From NCBI GenBank assembly GCA_022925895.1, contig JAKSYS010000544.1:1-42705 (forward strand): a stretch of 42,705 bases of DNA. Direction: 5' to 3'. Below are positions 32,701 to 42,529 of this stretch, one piece after another. The position numbers were made by a program, and so were the translations under genes. Under the pieces are notes generated by a model that did not search any database, was not told where the DNA came from, and saw nothing but the letters and a program-made list of their open reading frames with translations. Origin of the DNA: Fragilaria crotonensis (Eukaryota > Bacillariophyta > Fragilariophyceae > Fragilariales > Fragilariaceae). Within the stretch, counting starts at the first letter, position 1. Each line of letters starts with the position of its first letter.

Positions 32701-33177
32701 GGTGATGGTATTGACAGGAGGCACGGTGGCCGGATGTTCGTCATCAGCAGCCCAAGCAGACAACTGGTTGCAAACAGCACTTTCATCATAAGAATCGTCA
32801 TGTGCAACAGGAAAATCCTCTTCATCAACAGCATCATCATCGTTGGGAATATCTTTAGATGGGAGAAGCACATCTGTATCCTCTGAGAGGGAAGAGAGCA
32901 TCTCGTTGACCTTCAAAGCACCATTCATTGAGTGGATAAAGTCAAAATTTGATAGCCTTCCATCATTATGCCTACGATTGGTAGAAGACTCCATGGAAGG
33001 GAACAGCACTTGTTGTCGAGTTGGATTCAGCTCGCTTGCATAGTCCAAAGAACACTGAGGGTTTCGGGCAAAGTGACGGGAAAGACCCATGGGACCTGCA
33101 ACGACAACACGACCGCAGGAATTGCATTGATCCTTCTCAGGTGAAAAGGCAAAGCCTTTGCAAGAGCGAGAGGTCAT
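29800..33177 (-). pseudogene. Plavaka-type DNA transposase (CACTA-related), three frameshifts
   Basis: The start is the Met at 33177 (MTSRSCKGFAFSPEKD). A Cys/His cluster, CNSCGRVVVAGPMGLSRHF, opens the protein, followed by an acidic linker. The transposase part includes EIMKWASRSCSQGHVF, LAIDKTTCDIGGGGRLSLEP, IIGDTEGHDGLCGHF, LCRTCECPT and RFGLHNDRGIFGACPGEILH, which are the Plavaka hallmarks, including GDTEGHD and the Cys pairs. Frames change at about 31913 (an A run that seems one base short), about 31640-31660 and about 31580. The C-terminus is acidic then basic (SGYEEKGDGDE, HTTRNKKGRKK). Its ends would be CACTA-like, but I could not find matching termini. A DDE enzyme of this kind would cut and paste its own DNA; this copy is probably inactive. 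Confidence 0.75.
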
Positions 33178-34199
33178 GATGAAAGCACCAATGATCGAGA
33201 ACGAGGAATGAAAACTAGTCCCAGACTCAAAACAAAAATTGGCGGGAAGGCAAGCCAAGGTGTAACATGGATGTATGGATCGTAACAACAACGGACAAAA
33301 AAGGCACACTTGATTTGTTGACATTTCAGTTGATAAAAGCTCCAGAGAATTCAAATACTAAGTAGGCATTAAATATAATACGATGGTGACAATGCACATG
33401 GGTGTACACTAATAAATGTGGAATGTGTACCAAAATGTTACAAAACTATAGACTTTTTGTACCAAAAAAGAGTGGGTGTAAAACCCGCAACCTTCCGATG
33501 TAGAAGTCTAGTGTTGGACTTGACAGGTGAGGAAGCGAACCTGACGGATCGTCCAGCTTTGGGCAATAATGTTTTGTAGACATACACCATGGCGGTAGAT
33601 TTGTTGATACAAGGATGTAGAAATGTAGGGAACTAAGTAGTAAAGGCCTTAACTGTTTTTGGTTTGTGGAAATTATAAGTTAAATTAAGGATGAAAAGTG
33701 AAGGTGAGACTAGCAACATTAGTTGGAGTCTCACAAATGAAGTGTTGTCTTAGTCCCACTTCCTGAGTGGTGTTTGGGAAGTGTTCTTGTCCATAGTAAA
33801 AAGAGTGTTGTTGAAGTTATCAACAACACTCATGATTTGAATTACTTAAGGAGTGATTCAAAACATTTTTGTGTTGCAGACCGGTACTTAGAGAGTTCTG
33901 ATTCTCAGAATTCTACTGGAACGGGTCGCGGACAGACTAAGAAGATAAAGGACTGTCTACTGTATTACCGTATGGTGTTTAACCTTACAGTAAGTACGAG
34001 AGACTGTGTGACAGAGTGACAGTAGATTCCTAGCAATTCAACATAAACTCCGAGAGTACAATTGTACACCATTATGTTGACATACCATAAAATCGGAGGA
34101 AGTCAGCAGCGTGCATTGTGTCAAATATCATCACTCCTGGAGTGATGTCCACTTGCAGCACTCCCCTGGTCGCTTCGATAATAGAACCATGATCTGCCG
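33178..34199. other. Spacer between the Plavaka remnant and the next host gene
   Basis: No supported gene. A perfect 11-bp hairpin (AGTGTTGTTGA at 33804-33814, TCAACAACACT at 33820-33830) and AT-rich stretches are present. An 81-residue frame at 33774-34019 has no motif. Confidence 0.5.
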
Positions 34200-34946
34200 A
34201 TGTCGACAACTGTGTCACACTGTAGTGTTCCTCTCATTTCATGTCTAGCTCTCAGTGGTAGAGGTGTTTCCTTCCTTCAGTCACCAACGTTGTCTCGAAA
34301 GAGTCGCGTCGCGTTAAATGACGACAATGGGAAATGCAAGGGCTGGAGGGCCAGCACTCTGCACGGGTCTCGACCGTACGTCCCAGACGGTCTGACACCG
34401 GAAGAGTATAGTCAGATCAAGAAGAAGGAACGAGAGAAAATGGCCAAGATGGATTTTGGTGCATTCGGACCTCGCTTTCGTAAAGATGTGCGTCCCGGAG
34501 GAGATTGGTTTCTCATGAGTTCTCTTTGGACGACTGGATTTCAGACGAATGCGTCTTCCCCCGATGCACTCCCTCCCGACGGGCCTGTGGCGCGACTGTG
34601 GTCTCTCATCCGACGGTATGGTCTGTCATTATTCCTCTCGCGCATGCTATTGGAAATCATGTTTGCAACGGCGGCCATGGTTCGAACGTCGTCATCGTTA
34701 CAGACAATGCCTCTTGTTGCGATTGGCGAATCCCTCCAATTCTTGATCGCTCGTACATATGCTAGTCTTCTTTGGAAGTCGCAGTGCCTCAAGTTGGCCA
34801 TGGCGTGTGCCTTCACGGTTCCCGCTCACAAGTTTATCAATTACGTGAATCGGCGATGGCTGTGGTCACCAGCTCGGACGTTTATTACCGCCGTTGTCGC
34901 AGCGTTACTTTCTCATGTCATGTTTGGGATGTTTCTACTAGAGTAG
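34200..34946 (+). CDS. Hypothetical membrane protein, possibly plastid-targeted
   Basis: A single open frame of 248 residues. The first roughly 40 residues are Ser-rich, with a short hydrophobic part (VPLISCLALSGRGVSFLQS) and then basic residues, which could be an organelle-targeting leader; a typical diatom ASAFAP-type cleavage motif is not clearly present. A charged segment (DGLTPEEYSQIKKKEREKMA) precedes DFGAFGPRFRKD and DWFLMSSLWTTGF. The second half has about three hydrophobic stretches: LSLFLSRMLLEIMFATAAMV, LKLAMACAFTVPA and FITAVVAALLSHVMFGMFLL. I do not recognise a family. An upstream exon supplying a better signal peptide is possible. Codon use looks coding, unlike the decayed ORFs nearby. 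Confidence 0.65.
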   Translation: MSTTVSHCSVPLISCLALSGRGVSFLQSPTLSRKSRVALNDDNGKCKGWRASTLHGSRPYVPDGLTPEEYSQIKKKEREKMAKMDFGAFGPRFRKDVRPGGDWFLMSSLWTTGFQTNASSPDALPPDGPVARLWSLIRRYGLSLFLSRMLLEIMFATAAMVRTSSSLQTMPLVAIGESLQFLIARTYASLLWKSQCLKLAMACAFTVPAHKFINYVNRRWLWSPARTFITAVVAALLSHVMFGMFLLE

Positions 34947-35208
34947 TAATCTGTGGTAGTATATAGCATTGCACACTATGCTTGTTCAGCATCGTTGATA
35001 CCTGCATCCAGCGTAGCAAGCGAGCCGTCAGATGGGTTACAAGGTTGTGGAATGCAATAGGTACACGATGCTGTGGTACAATGGCCAGTAATACAAATGC
35101 GTATCTAGTCATTTCTTATATCTACTAACGCTGGTTCATTGCAGTGTTCTCCAAATACATGCAACTTATCGTAGTGATCCTCGTCCAGACCTACAAGTCA
35201 TTCTCGAT

Positions 35209-35634
35209 TCAGGCGTTGTCTTGGTCGTCACCAGCAGGAGAAAAGAGGGCTTCGACGTCAGGACCGGTCATTTCTAGGTTCCCTTCATTGTTGATAAGGA
35301 CGGAGGTCATCAAGGGCATAGCGTTGGAAATGAAACTTTCAGCTTGACGGAGGTGAGGAGGTGGCATCATGCGGGTGGACGTGAAGCGCGTGAAGTGAAC
35401 TTTGGCTTGAACATCCGAAATTTCGTCGTCCACAATCATGCCGCCCAGCATGCGATTGCCGGCTTGAAAGGCGGCCTTGAAGCCATCTGCTTCAAGAATC
35501 AACGAGAGAGTTACTTCTCCAGGAGGAACTTCCACGGCTGATCCTCCACGTGACGCTGATTTCAATATCCAGTCTCCGGCGAGGTCAGCGCTTGCAATTG
35601 TCATAATTAGAGCCAGAAGTAGTGTTCGAATCAT
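35209..35634 (-). CDS. Small secreted protein with META-like domain
   Basis: A 141-residue protein starting at the Met at 35634. The open frame extends to 35973 but upstream residues look non-coding. It begins with a signal peptide (MIRTLLLALIMTIASADLAG). The mature part, DWILKSASRGGSAVEV... to MMPPPHLRQAESFISNAM, resembles the META/HslJ fold: an initial W, a GxxMxGG turn, and an MxPP...ExxFI block. The same pattern is found in the last 130 residues of the next gene upstream (36229-37152), in the same order and spacing, so the two are paralogous. The function is unknown; a secreted or endomembrane location is inferred from the leader. Confidence 0.7.
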   Translation of the reverse strand: MIRTLLLALIMTIASADLAGDWILKSASRGGSAVEVPPGEVTLSLILEADGFKAAFQAGNRMLGGMIVDDEISDVQAKVHFTRFTSTRMMPPPHLRQAESFISNAMPLMTSVLINNEGNLEMTGPDVEALFSPAGDDQDNA

Positions 35635-36228
35635 TGATGCGATGGCGTGCGACGTTATGCGGTCGGGAGCGTGATATGGAATGTAAATTGTCTGATGTCT
35701 TGAAATGATGTCAAAGGTCAACAACTGACAATTGAGAAGCGAACAACGATTCAAGGAAGCCGGGAAGGGAAAAGAGTCGTGCTGCGTATATATGCCTGAA
35801 ACGGAACCTGTAGCAATCGTGCTGAGTGTTGGGTTGCTGCTATTTTTCTCGCATACATAGCGACAACCATGACTCGAATCCGGTTTGGTCGAGTTAATTA
35901 GATGAACTGGCGTGTATTGGCTATTTCGGGGTTGACGGTACGTGTAGTTCGTAGTGCGTGTCCCAAGTACCAAGTCTATAGCTAGCGTACGGTACGAAGT
36001 CTATCCTCAGTAAGATAGTACGAGTACTACAGTAGGCAGTAAACCTAACAGAAGTTTACGACTGCACATCGCACATTCCAAGTCTTTTGCCCGGCTTCTG
36101 CGAACAGGGAACCGGGTCGCTCTACAGGTACTGTACCATCTTCGACTATCGGTAGAGTTCTCCTTTTTTCAAAATTCAACATGTCAACACGCAAGGGTTG
36201 CCACTACATCAGCAACGCCTACTGTAAC
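35635..36228. other. Intergenic between the two META-domain genes
   Basis: Both neighbours are on the - strand, so this contains the 5' flank of the small gene and the 3' flank of the larger one. Only short motif-free frames are seen. Confidence 0.5.
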
Positions 36229-37152
36229 CTAAATTCGGTAGCTGGGCAAGGCAAGTGGATCCCGTGGATTCCGTTCCCAGACCGCCTTCTTGCTTCCATT
36301 CCGAAGGATCAATTTACCGTTTGAAAGCTTCAACGAAGTGGCATTCAACCCGCAAATGAACGACTCAACCTCACGCAAAACTGGCGGAGTCATCATTAAA
36401 CCAGTAATCATGGAACCCATTTTAATGGTCAGAGTGTCTCCATGCTCATCGAGAATCGTCGCGCTTCCAGAGATTGGATTCCCCACCTTAAAGGCAAATT
36501 TGAGGGTTGCCTGGTCCCTCCACAGTTCCATCGTGGCAGGACGCCCAGGCATTGTCACAGCAGTACCATTGTCGTAAACAGCCTTAACAAGCTTCCACGG
36601 TCCAGCCATTGCAAGATCCTCTGTAACATACAGTTCTGGGGGTGGCAATTCCTCGGGGATTTCAAATCTTAATTTGGCGTCGCCAACAACACTAAGGCAA
36701 GGACAGTAAATCTGTGAGGACTGATTTTCGACGACAAATCCAGTTCCCAACGATTTTCCGTTTTTATAAAAGATCAATTCCACATTTTCCGACGTTGTTA
36801 TCACTCGCACTCCCACTGAATCTCCACTTCCGAAGCGAGGTCCCCAATTGACTGACAAGGCGGCTGACCCATTCGTTAGATTTCCATTATAAAACATACC
36901 AGCAATGTTCCACCCGGGCTGAAATTCACCAGGCTTGACGATCCCCACACTCAAGGATTCAGTCATTTCCTGAATGAGCACTTGAAAATAATAGTCTGGT
37001 CTGGGGGTTTGCAGGTCCAATAGAACGTTGAATGGAGTGCCATCGTCTCCTCCAAGCACATTGAGGACTGTGGCGTCCTGAACTTCGATCGAAGCACCAT
37101 CCTTGCCATCTCCAATCCAATTCATGGTGGTACCGAACAGATTGTTACTCAT
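36229..37152 (-). CDS. SPRY (B30.2-like) plus META-like domain protein
   Basis: A protein of 307 residues from the Met at 37152 (MSNNLFGTTMNWIGDGKDG); the frame is open to 37227 but the extra 25 residues look like 5' UTR. The first half is SPRY-like: YYFQVLIQEMTESLSVGIV, WNIAGMFYNGNLTNG, GDSVGVRVITTSENVELIFY and KNGKSLGTGF, which carries the characteristic GDxVGV...FYKNGxxLG pattern. The second half (LAMAGPWKLVKAVYDNGTAV, then KVGNPISG, MMTPPVLREVESFI, LILRNG) matches the META-like domain of the neighbouring secreted gene. No signal peptide is visible, so it is probably cytosolic. SPRY domains bind proteins; the target is unknown. Confidence 0.75.
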   Translation of the reverse strand: MSNNLFGTTMNWIGDGKDGASIEVQDATVLNVLGGDDGTPFNVLLDLQTPRPDYYFQVLIQEMTESLSVGIVKPGEFQPGWNIAGMFYNGNLTNGSAALSVNWGPRFGSGDSVGVRVITTSENVELIFYKNGKSLGTGFVVENQSSQIYCPCLSVVGDAKLRFEIPEELPPPELYVTEDLAMAGPWKLVKAVYDNGTAVTMPGRPATMELWRDQATLKFAFKVGNPISGSATILDEHGDTLTIKMGSMITGLMMTPPVLREVESFICGLNATSLKLSNGKLILRNGSKKAVWERNPRDPLALPSYRI

Positions 37153-37626
37153 CTTCCAATTATTATTATGATAGGTGAGCAATGGACAACTTCTATTGGT
37201 GATAAGGGGGTACAGGTGGTGTCTCAAAGAGTTCTCGACGTGTTCTCAACGTTCGTGAAGTTGATGATTTTAAGAACTAAGAACAAATGGAGAATCCATA
37301 TGAATCTCAGTAGCGTTGAGTTAACGGTATAGTCGCCCAAATTGCTAATCGTGCGAAATTGGATGTTCGATATGGTTCTGTACTGCCGGTACTTGTAGCA
37401 CGTGACGCTATGGGGTTGCGGGAAACACCAACCACGGTAAGACCTGTCCCGCAACCCCAGAAAATTTACAGGTACTCGTACTCGTACGCCGAGAGCCGAG
37501 ACCGGTACATACTGTTCTGGTAAGCTGATATTCTTAGTGCAGTACGCTGGTGTGCTTGGCACTTAACGGCAGCACTAAACTGGGTCGAGTGCACGCATCA
37601 AACCTCTAAACAGCATTGTACAGTAC
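37153..37626. other. Intergenic up to the Harbinger insertion
   Basis: No gene supported. The sequence is interrupted at the TTA target site 37627-37629. Confidence 0.5.
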
Positions 37627-37629
37627 TTA

Positions 37630-37653
37630 GGGCCACCCTTATGAGATTTTTTT
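37630..37653 (+). repeat. Left terminal inverted repeat of element A
   Basis: Perfect 24-bp match to the reverse complement of 41787-41810, next to TTA at 37627-37629. Confidence 0.95.
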
Positions 37654-37981
37654 TGACAGATACAGAAACGTTTCTGTTTCTGTTACTCAAAATTACCACC
37701 CTTGTGAGCAGAAAACGAGTTACGGGAAAAAGTTCTTTTCTGTTTGGATGCGCCCCATATCCCAAATCCAATCAGATACCACTTCGGTTTCTGATCGTGC
37801 AACAGAAACCATTTTGGAAAAACAGAAACCGAATAAACATCAATGGGATTCGAGATTCCCTCGGATACCGTCATATTTTGCGCGATATCACTGTAGTGTA
37901 CAAAGTAAATTAATTCCATCACACATCGGAGATCATTTCATTTGATTGTACACTTGAGCGCCATCATCGTTTCCAAGAACA

Positions 37982-39784
37982 ATGTCAAGTCCATTTGATA
38001 GATTCTCGACCTCAAATTGGTTCAGCATAACCGATTGGAGCAGTAGTAGTACATCTGCTACTGCTGGTGCGGGAACGCAAGATGCCGAATTCTCGAAAAA
38101 ACGGGCGCGCGCAAACGACTACGATGACGAAGTTCTGGTCATTATTGCATTGGCGGGAAATTGTAATGATGAACAAGATGACGATGCTGAGCCTACCATA
38201 GAGCTCCAGTACAATGATTGCAACACCCCCATCAAACGAAGAAGGATATCGAGGAATGGATATGCAAGATGGCCGAACCCTGATGGTTCCTATATCAGAC
38301 TCGTTCCACGGAATTCATATTGGTACAAAGCGTACATTGAGTATCCAGATCGAGAGGACAAGACTTTCCATAAGAAATTCCGCCTCAGATTTCGCGTCCC
38401 CTATGCTGAGTTTGAAGAGCTTGCTGCATCATTGGAACACGTTGATTGTTTCAGTCGTTGGCACGATGGACCAATCAATGCCTCACGAGTCAGATCAGCG
38501 CCAATTTCATTGCTTGTATTAACTTCACTTCGATACATGCGGCGCGGACTGACATTTGACGACGTGGAAGAGGGTAGTTGGATCAACGCCGAAGTCATCC
38601 GAGTGTTCTTCCACATATTTACGCATACGGGGGCAGTATTGTATGACAAGTACGTTCGTTCCCGGAGACTCATGCCGATGCTCAATCACGGGAGTACCAA
38701 CTTGCAGGTTTCCCAGGTGCTGTTGGTTCAACAGATGCAACACACGTATTGATTGAGCGTTTGAGTGCCGCTGCAATCACATATTGGCTTCAAAATGGCA
38801 CATACTGCCAGAACGTATAATGTGACGGTAAATCATCGTCGGCGAATCTTGACGTCGACAAAAGGCCATCCGGCAAGGTGGAACGATAAAACACTTGCCA
38901 CATTTGATGACTTCATGCAAAAGATAAATGATGGCACCATTTTGGATGATGTCTGTTTTGAATTATATGACTTTGACGACGACGACCCTGGTGAAGTGAT
39001 CAAGCGAACTTACCGTGGTGCATGGCTACTGGTAGACAATGGCTACCACTCTTGGGCAACTACAGTCCCTCCGATAAAAACAACGAACAAAAAAAGTGAA
39101 ATTAGATTTTCTTCCTGGCTGGAATCGATGCGGAAAGACGTGGAGTGCACGTTCGGGATATTGAAAGGCAGATGGCGTATTCTCAAATCGGGAATAAGAG
39201 TATCGGGAACTGAGTGTCCAGACAATATCTTTTTGACGTGCTGTGCCTTGCACAACAAGCTTCTGGAGGTTGACGGACTTGACAAGGAATGGAGGAATGG
39301 AGTTTCGAGTGATTGGGAGGGCATCATTGGGGAGATGTCAGTTGCCGACGGCACTGCTGCTGGGACTACTGCAGCAGCCACCAGCACAGCAAGAAATGAC
39401 AATGGTACTCCTACGATGGCGGCAACTAGGAATAGTACTGATGGCGGTAGTGGTGACAACGCCAGTTCTACGGAGAGCAGCAACACACTGCCTAATGCAA
39501 TCCACCGTCTGCTGAATCCAGCCGTCTCACGACATGATGGTAATAGTACAAGTGCTTGTACTACTACTGCTGGTGACGAAACAGCGCAGGAGCAGACAAT
39601 GGAACAGCTCGATGGTGGACCAGCAGCAGTGCGAACTGTGGGTGGTGTTCACATTGTTAGACACCTAAGTTTGCCCTTCTTCCGATCGAAGTTGGTTCGC
39701 CATTTTGATATCGCATTCAAGAGGAATGAGGTGCAATGGCCTCGTCACTTGAAACGAAAGAACCCACCAGCTGCAAATTTGTAG
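37982..39784 (+). pseudogene. PIF/Harbinger transposase, two frameshifts around the first catalytic Asp
   Basis: Frame 1 (37982-38690) gives the N-terminus and helix-turn-helix region (SAPISLLVLTSLRYMRRGLT, FDDVEEGSWI). A short middle frame (about 38691-38762) gives EYQLAGFPGAVGSTDATHV with the first catalytic Asp. Another frame (from about 38765) gives SHIGFKMAHTARTYN, LLVDNGYHSW with the second Asp and MRKDVECTFGILK with the catalytic Glu, then FLTCCALHNKLLEV. The two shifts lie within 75 bp of each other. The C-terminus has a Thr/Ser/Asn-rich stretch and ends in WPRHLKRKNPPAANL. It is homologous to the intact transposase at 4153-6117. Confidence 0.88.
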
Positions 39785-40051
39785 TACAGCTTCAGAAGCC
39801 CACTCGGATTACGCAGTCGACATCGATGCTCTTCTTACTTGATAATATATTTAGTACTATATATACTATGATCCTACTAGTAGTACTTATAAGTACTTGC
39901 TTGATCATCGTCCTCTCGCGTATGCAATACTACTAGGAAGCTGCTACATTGTCGGCGACATCGTTGTTGTCGTCGCCACCATCATTGATCCTGGTGTTGC
40001 AATTAGGAGTTGCGGTAAAAACGCTAGTACTTGCAGCTGGCGAAGAAATAG

Positions 40052-41550
40052 TCAAGTCCACCAGAACATTGTTGTAAAGTTTGTGAAAGCCTTCCTTGGT
40101 GCTTCGGGAGAACTCGCAACTGCGATGGCCTGCTGTTTGAGCTGGAGCTTTGACGCAGCATCAATAATTGATTGCTCCGACTGCAAGAGCTCGTCGAGTG
40201 CACTTCCAAGCTCTCGATGAAGTACTTTGAGATCCTTCATGTAAACAGCCCAATCAGGGTCATCGCTGCTTGTATTCATGATCATAAATTTCAACTCCTC
40301 GATAAGTACTTTTTTTTGGCCACCTTGCTTGTGTGCATGGCCACATCCGATCGCTCAAGTCACTACGCTCACGGTTGTTGATCACAATTTTTGATTGAGC
40401 CATTGCAGCAATCTGGAGTTGTTGGTTAATAGTATAGTCGTTGCTGGCACTGGTGCCTTGCTGGTTGCCAGAACGGTGCATCGAACTGTCGGTAGCACTG
40501 CCAGCCTCTTGCTTCACTTCAACCTTCTTGTTCAATTTCTTCTCCTCGGTTGCGCTTCTCTTCCTCTTTGAGACGGATACGCTGCCTGACGAGTCATGCC
40601 CACCGCTTGTGCAACTGTTGCCTTTGGCTGTGTCATGATCAGATGCGATTGGAGTGCCTCATATCCGGGTGAACAATCGGACCGCAACGCAAAGACCAAA
40701 ATCCAGGAAACACATAATTGACCGGCATCAACAAAGCAGCATCAGCAGAGGAAGCACAGCAACGGCTTCCTCTGTATATCCCAAGTCAGCACTCGCATTG
40801 GCTGTTTCCTGATTGCACAAATCAACGCTGGCATCGCCTGCAGAAGCTCTCGTTTTGCTCTCCCCTCACCCACCTTGTTGTTCTTTTTGTTGTTCCGGCT
40901 ACTTTGCGGTCGTGGACGATGCTCTTGGCGACAATGCCACGTACATTTTCTGTCGTACGTACAGAAAGTAGTCCTCAATGCACATTCACGGAAGAAGGCC
41001 AGTCGATGCGTAGCTCTTGTACGGACTGTCATGACGAAGAACGACAGCTAATGCTTTCTTGCAATTCTTGAGGATGTCTTTTGAGCGAATAAGGGCGTCC
41101 TTCCCTTGATGCCAGAATCAAACGCCTTGTCAGTCAATCCTGATGCCAACATGGTTGACAATTTCAATCCATTGGTACCTCCAACAACAATTTTCTTGTC
41201 CCCCAAGACAATGAAGCTCGGGTTTCATCACAAGGACCAATCCTGTCGGTGTTGGTGATCGCAGCAAATTCTCTCCTCCTCCTCTGCCAACAGATGCACC
41301 AACCACACTGTTCTGTAGGAACTCTTCATTGTAAAGCCCTGCAAATATGCCAAGTCCTCTGACAAGCTGATCTGCCAAACCAATGGAATCGCTGTCAGTA
41401 GGGTCGCCAAAATAATGCTCCTCCATTTGATTCTCCATAGTGGCACTTGTCATCGCGTCACTCATACAGCAAGCTTCATATGCCACAAAGCCTGCAAAAC
41501 CCTGAAGTTCTTTGAGAACTTTTACCACTGAACTTGGTGGTACTCATAGC
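40052..41550 (-). pseudogene. Second ORF of Harbinger-like element A, frameshifted
   Basis: On the - strand, coding-like segments start near 41550 (MAMSTTKFSGK) and run on in other frames: LQGFAGFVAYEACCMSDAMT, MEEHYFGDPTDSDSIGLADQ, IVVGGTNGLKLSTMLASGLT, then ILKNCKKALAVVLRHDSPYK at about 40990-41060. Later come a basic segment (KRKRSATEEKKLNKKVEVK, near 40520) and a helical C-terminus (MKDLKVLHRELGSALDELL...) ending at 40052. At least three frame changes are visible. It corresponds in position, orientation and sequence to the second ORF of element 1 (3426-4152). The basic segment and helices fit a nuclear DNA- or protein-binding accessory protein of the transposase; this is inference. Confidence 0.5.
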
Positions 41551-41786
41551 CATGACGATGATGATGTGTTGGTCTTGAGGTGTGTGTGTGACTGTGGTGT
41601 TGTGATGAATTGGATTGCGCGCCGCCCATGATGTGTGTTTCTGAGGTATGCGAATGGAGATGACTCGCTCGACTAAGTTTTGACTCGTACGACTACTGTG
41701 TTTGTGTTTCTGCAAAGTGCTTTTCTCACAAGGGTGCATCAGCACAAAAAAAAAAGTCAAAAACAGAAATGTTTCTGTTTCTGCGG

Positions 41787-41810
41787 AAAAAAATCTCATA
41801 AGGGTGGCCC
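41787..41810 (-). repeat. Right terminal inverted repeat of element A
   Basis: Ends in CTCATAAGGGTGGCCC at 41810, followed by TTA at 41811-41813. Confidence 0.95.
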
Positions 41811-41813
41811 TTA
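41811..41813. other. TTA target site shared by element A and element B
   Basis: This trinucleotide is at once the right duplication of element A (left copy 37627-37629) and the left duplication of element B (right copy 42527-42529). Confidence 0.9.
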
Positions 41814-42526
41814 GGGCCACCGTTACGTAATTACATTTCACGAAAACGAGAAGTTTTGACTTCTCGTTCATGCAAAATGCTCGTCCCCACCGTTACGTAA
41901 AAAGCAGTCCACAAATACAAAAACATCAAGTCGACTGAGTCAAGATAGGAATCTTGATGTGAAACACATGTATGTTCCAATTGTTCGCTCCATCCTAGTC
42001 GTACCTGTGTAGTGGGTACGTCTACAGATACAGTAAAGTTGTACGAATTGGAACCAAAAATTATTAGATCGTCGCTCATCGAAATCCGACAATGACGACC
42101 ATTTTGACAATGTTCCTCATGTAGAACCACCACAAACCACCGCACTAGCATCGATTGTCGTTTCTACGGCATGCAATGGTAGAAACGACGTCTTCATCTG
42201 ATCATTATCTGGCGAGAAACCACGTTCATGTTTGATGCCAGCAGTGACAGTAGACAGTAGCATCTGTCAACAGGGCGAGTTAAACGCACATAGCAGTAGA
42301 CCTACCAGAAGAATCCAGAATCTTGAGATATTTCGAGGAAAGGCTGTGTTTTTCGCGGATCAGCGAAAACCTCGGCGATTTTTGTTGCCACGATGGGGAT
42401 GAGGCGATCTGAGTGATTTCCTGAAAGTTTTTGGGGACCCGTTTTTGTACGTAACGGTGGTAAAATGGACCCTCGAAAACGAAAAAGTTTTCGTTGTCGT
42501 GAAATGTAATTACGTAACGGTGGGCC
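41814..42526. mobile_element. 713-bp non-autonomous Harbinger-like element (MITE-like, element B)
   Basis: The ends match as inverted repeats over 30 bp with one mismatch: left GG(G)CCACCGTTACGTAATTAC..., right the same with GGC at the start. Internal copies of CCACCGTTACGTAA lie at 41887-41900 and, inverted, at 42447-42460. TTA flanks it at 41811-41813 and 42527-42529. It contains no convincing gene. Its first eight bases, GGGCCACC, equal those of element A, suggesting that the same transposase family moved it. Confidence 0.9.
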
Positions 42527-42529
42527 TTA

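Larger units (their letters stand above)
37630..41810. mobile_element. PIF/Harbinger-like DNA transposon (element A), complete with TTA target duplication
   Basis: The termini are a perfect 24-bp inverted repeat (GGGCCACCCTTATGAGA plus seven T) at 37630-37653 and 41787-41810. It continues imperfectly inward for about 90 bp with CAGAAACNTTTCTG palindromes and a second CACCCTTGTGAG motif on both sides. The element is flanked by TTA at 37627-37629 and 41811-41813, the 3-bp duplication typical of PIF/Harbinger. The 4181-bp interior carries a broken DDE transposase on the + strand and a broken second ORF on the - strand facing it. Confidence 0.93.

Noticed and set aside
33465..33560. tRNA-like sequence on the - strand (GACTTCTACATCGGAAGG followed by TTGCGGG)
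   Set aside because: The apparent anticodon loop lacks U33, the B-box does not match GGTTCGANTCC and no acceptor stem closes.
33804..33830. Perfect 11-bp hairpin (AGTGTTGTTGA/TCAACAACACT), considered as a terminator or LTR edge
   Set aside because: No partner LTR, primer-binding site or nearby gene end supports either role.
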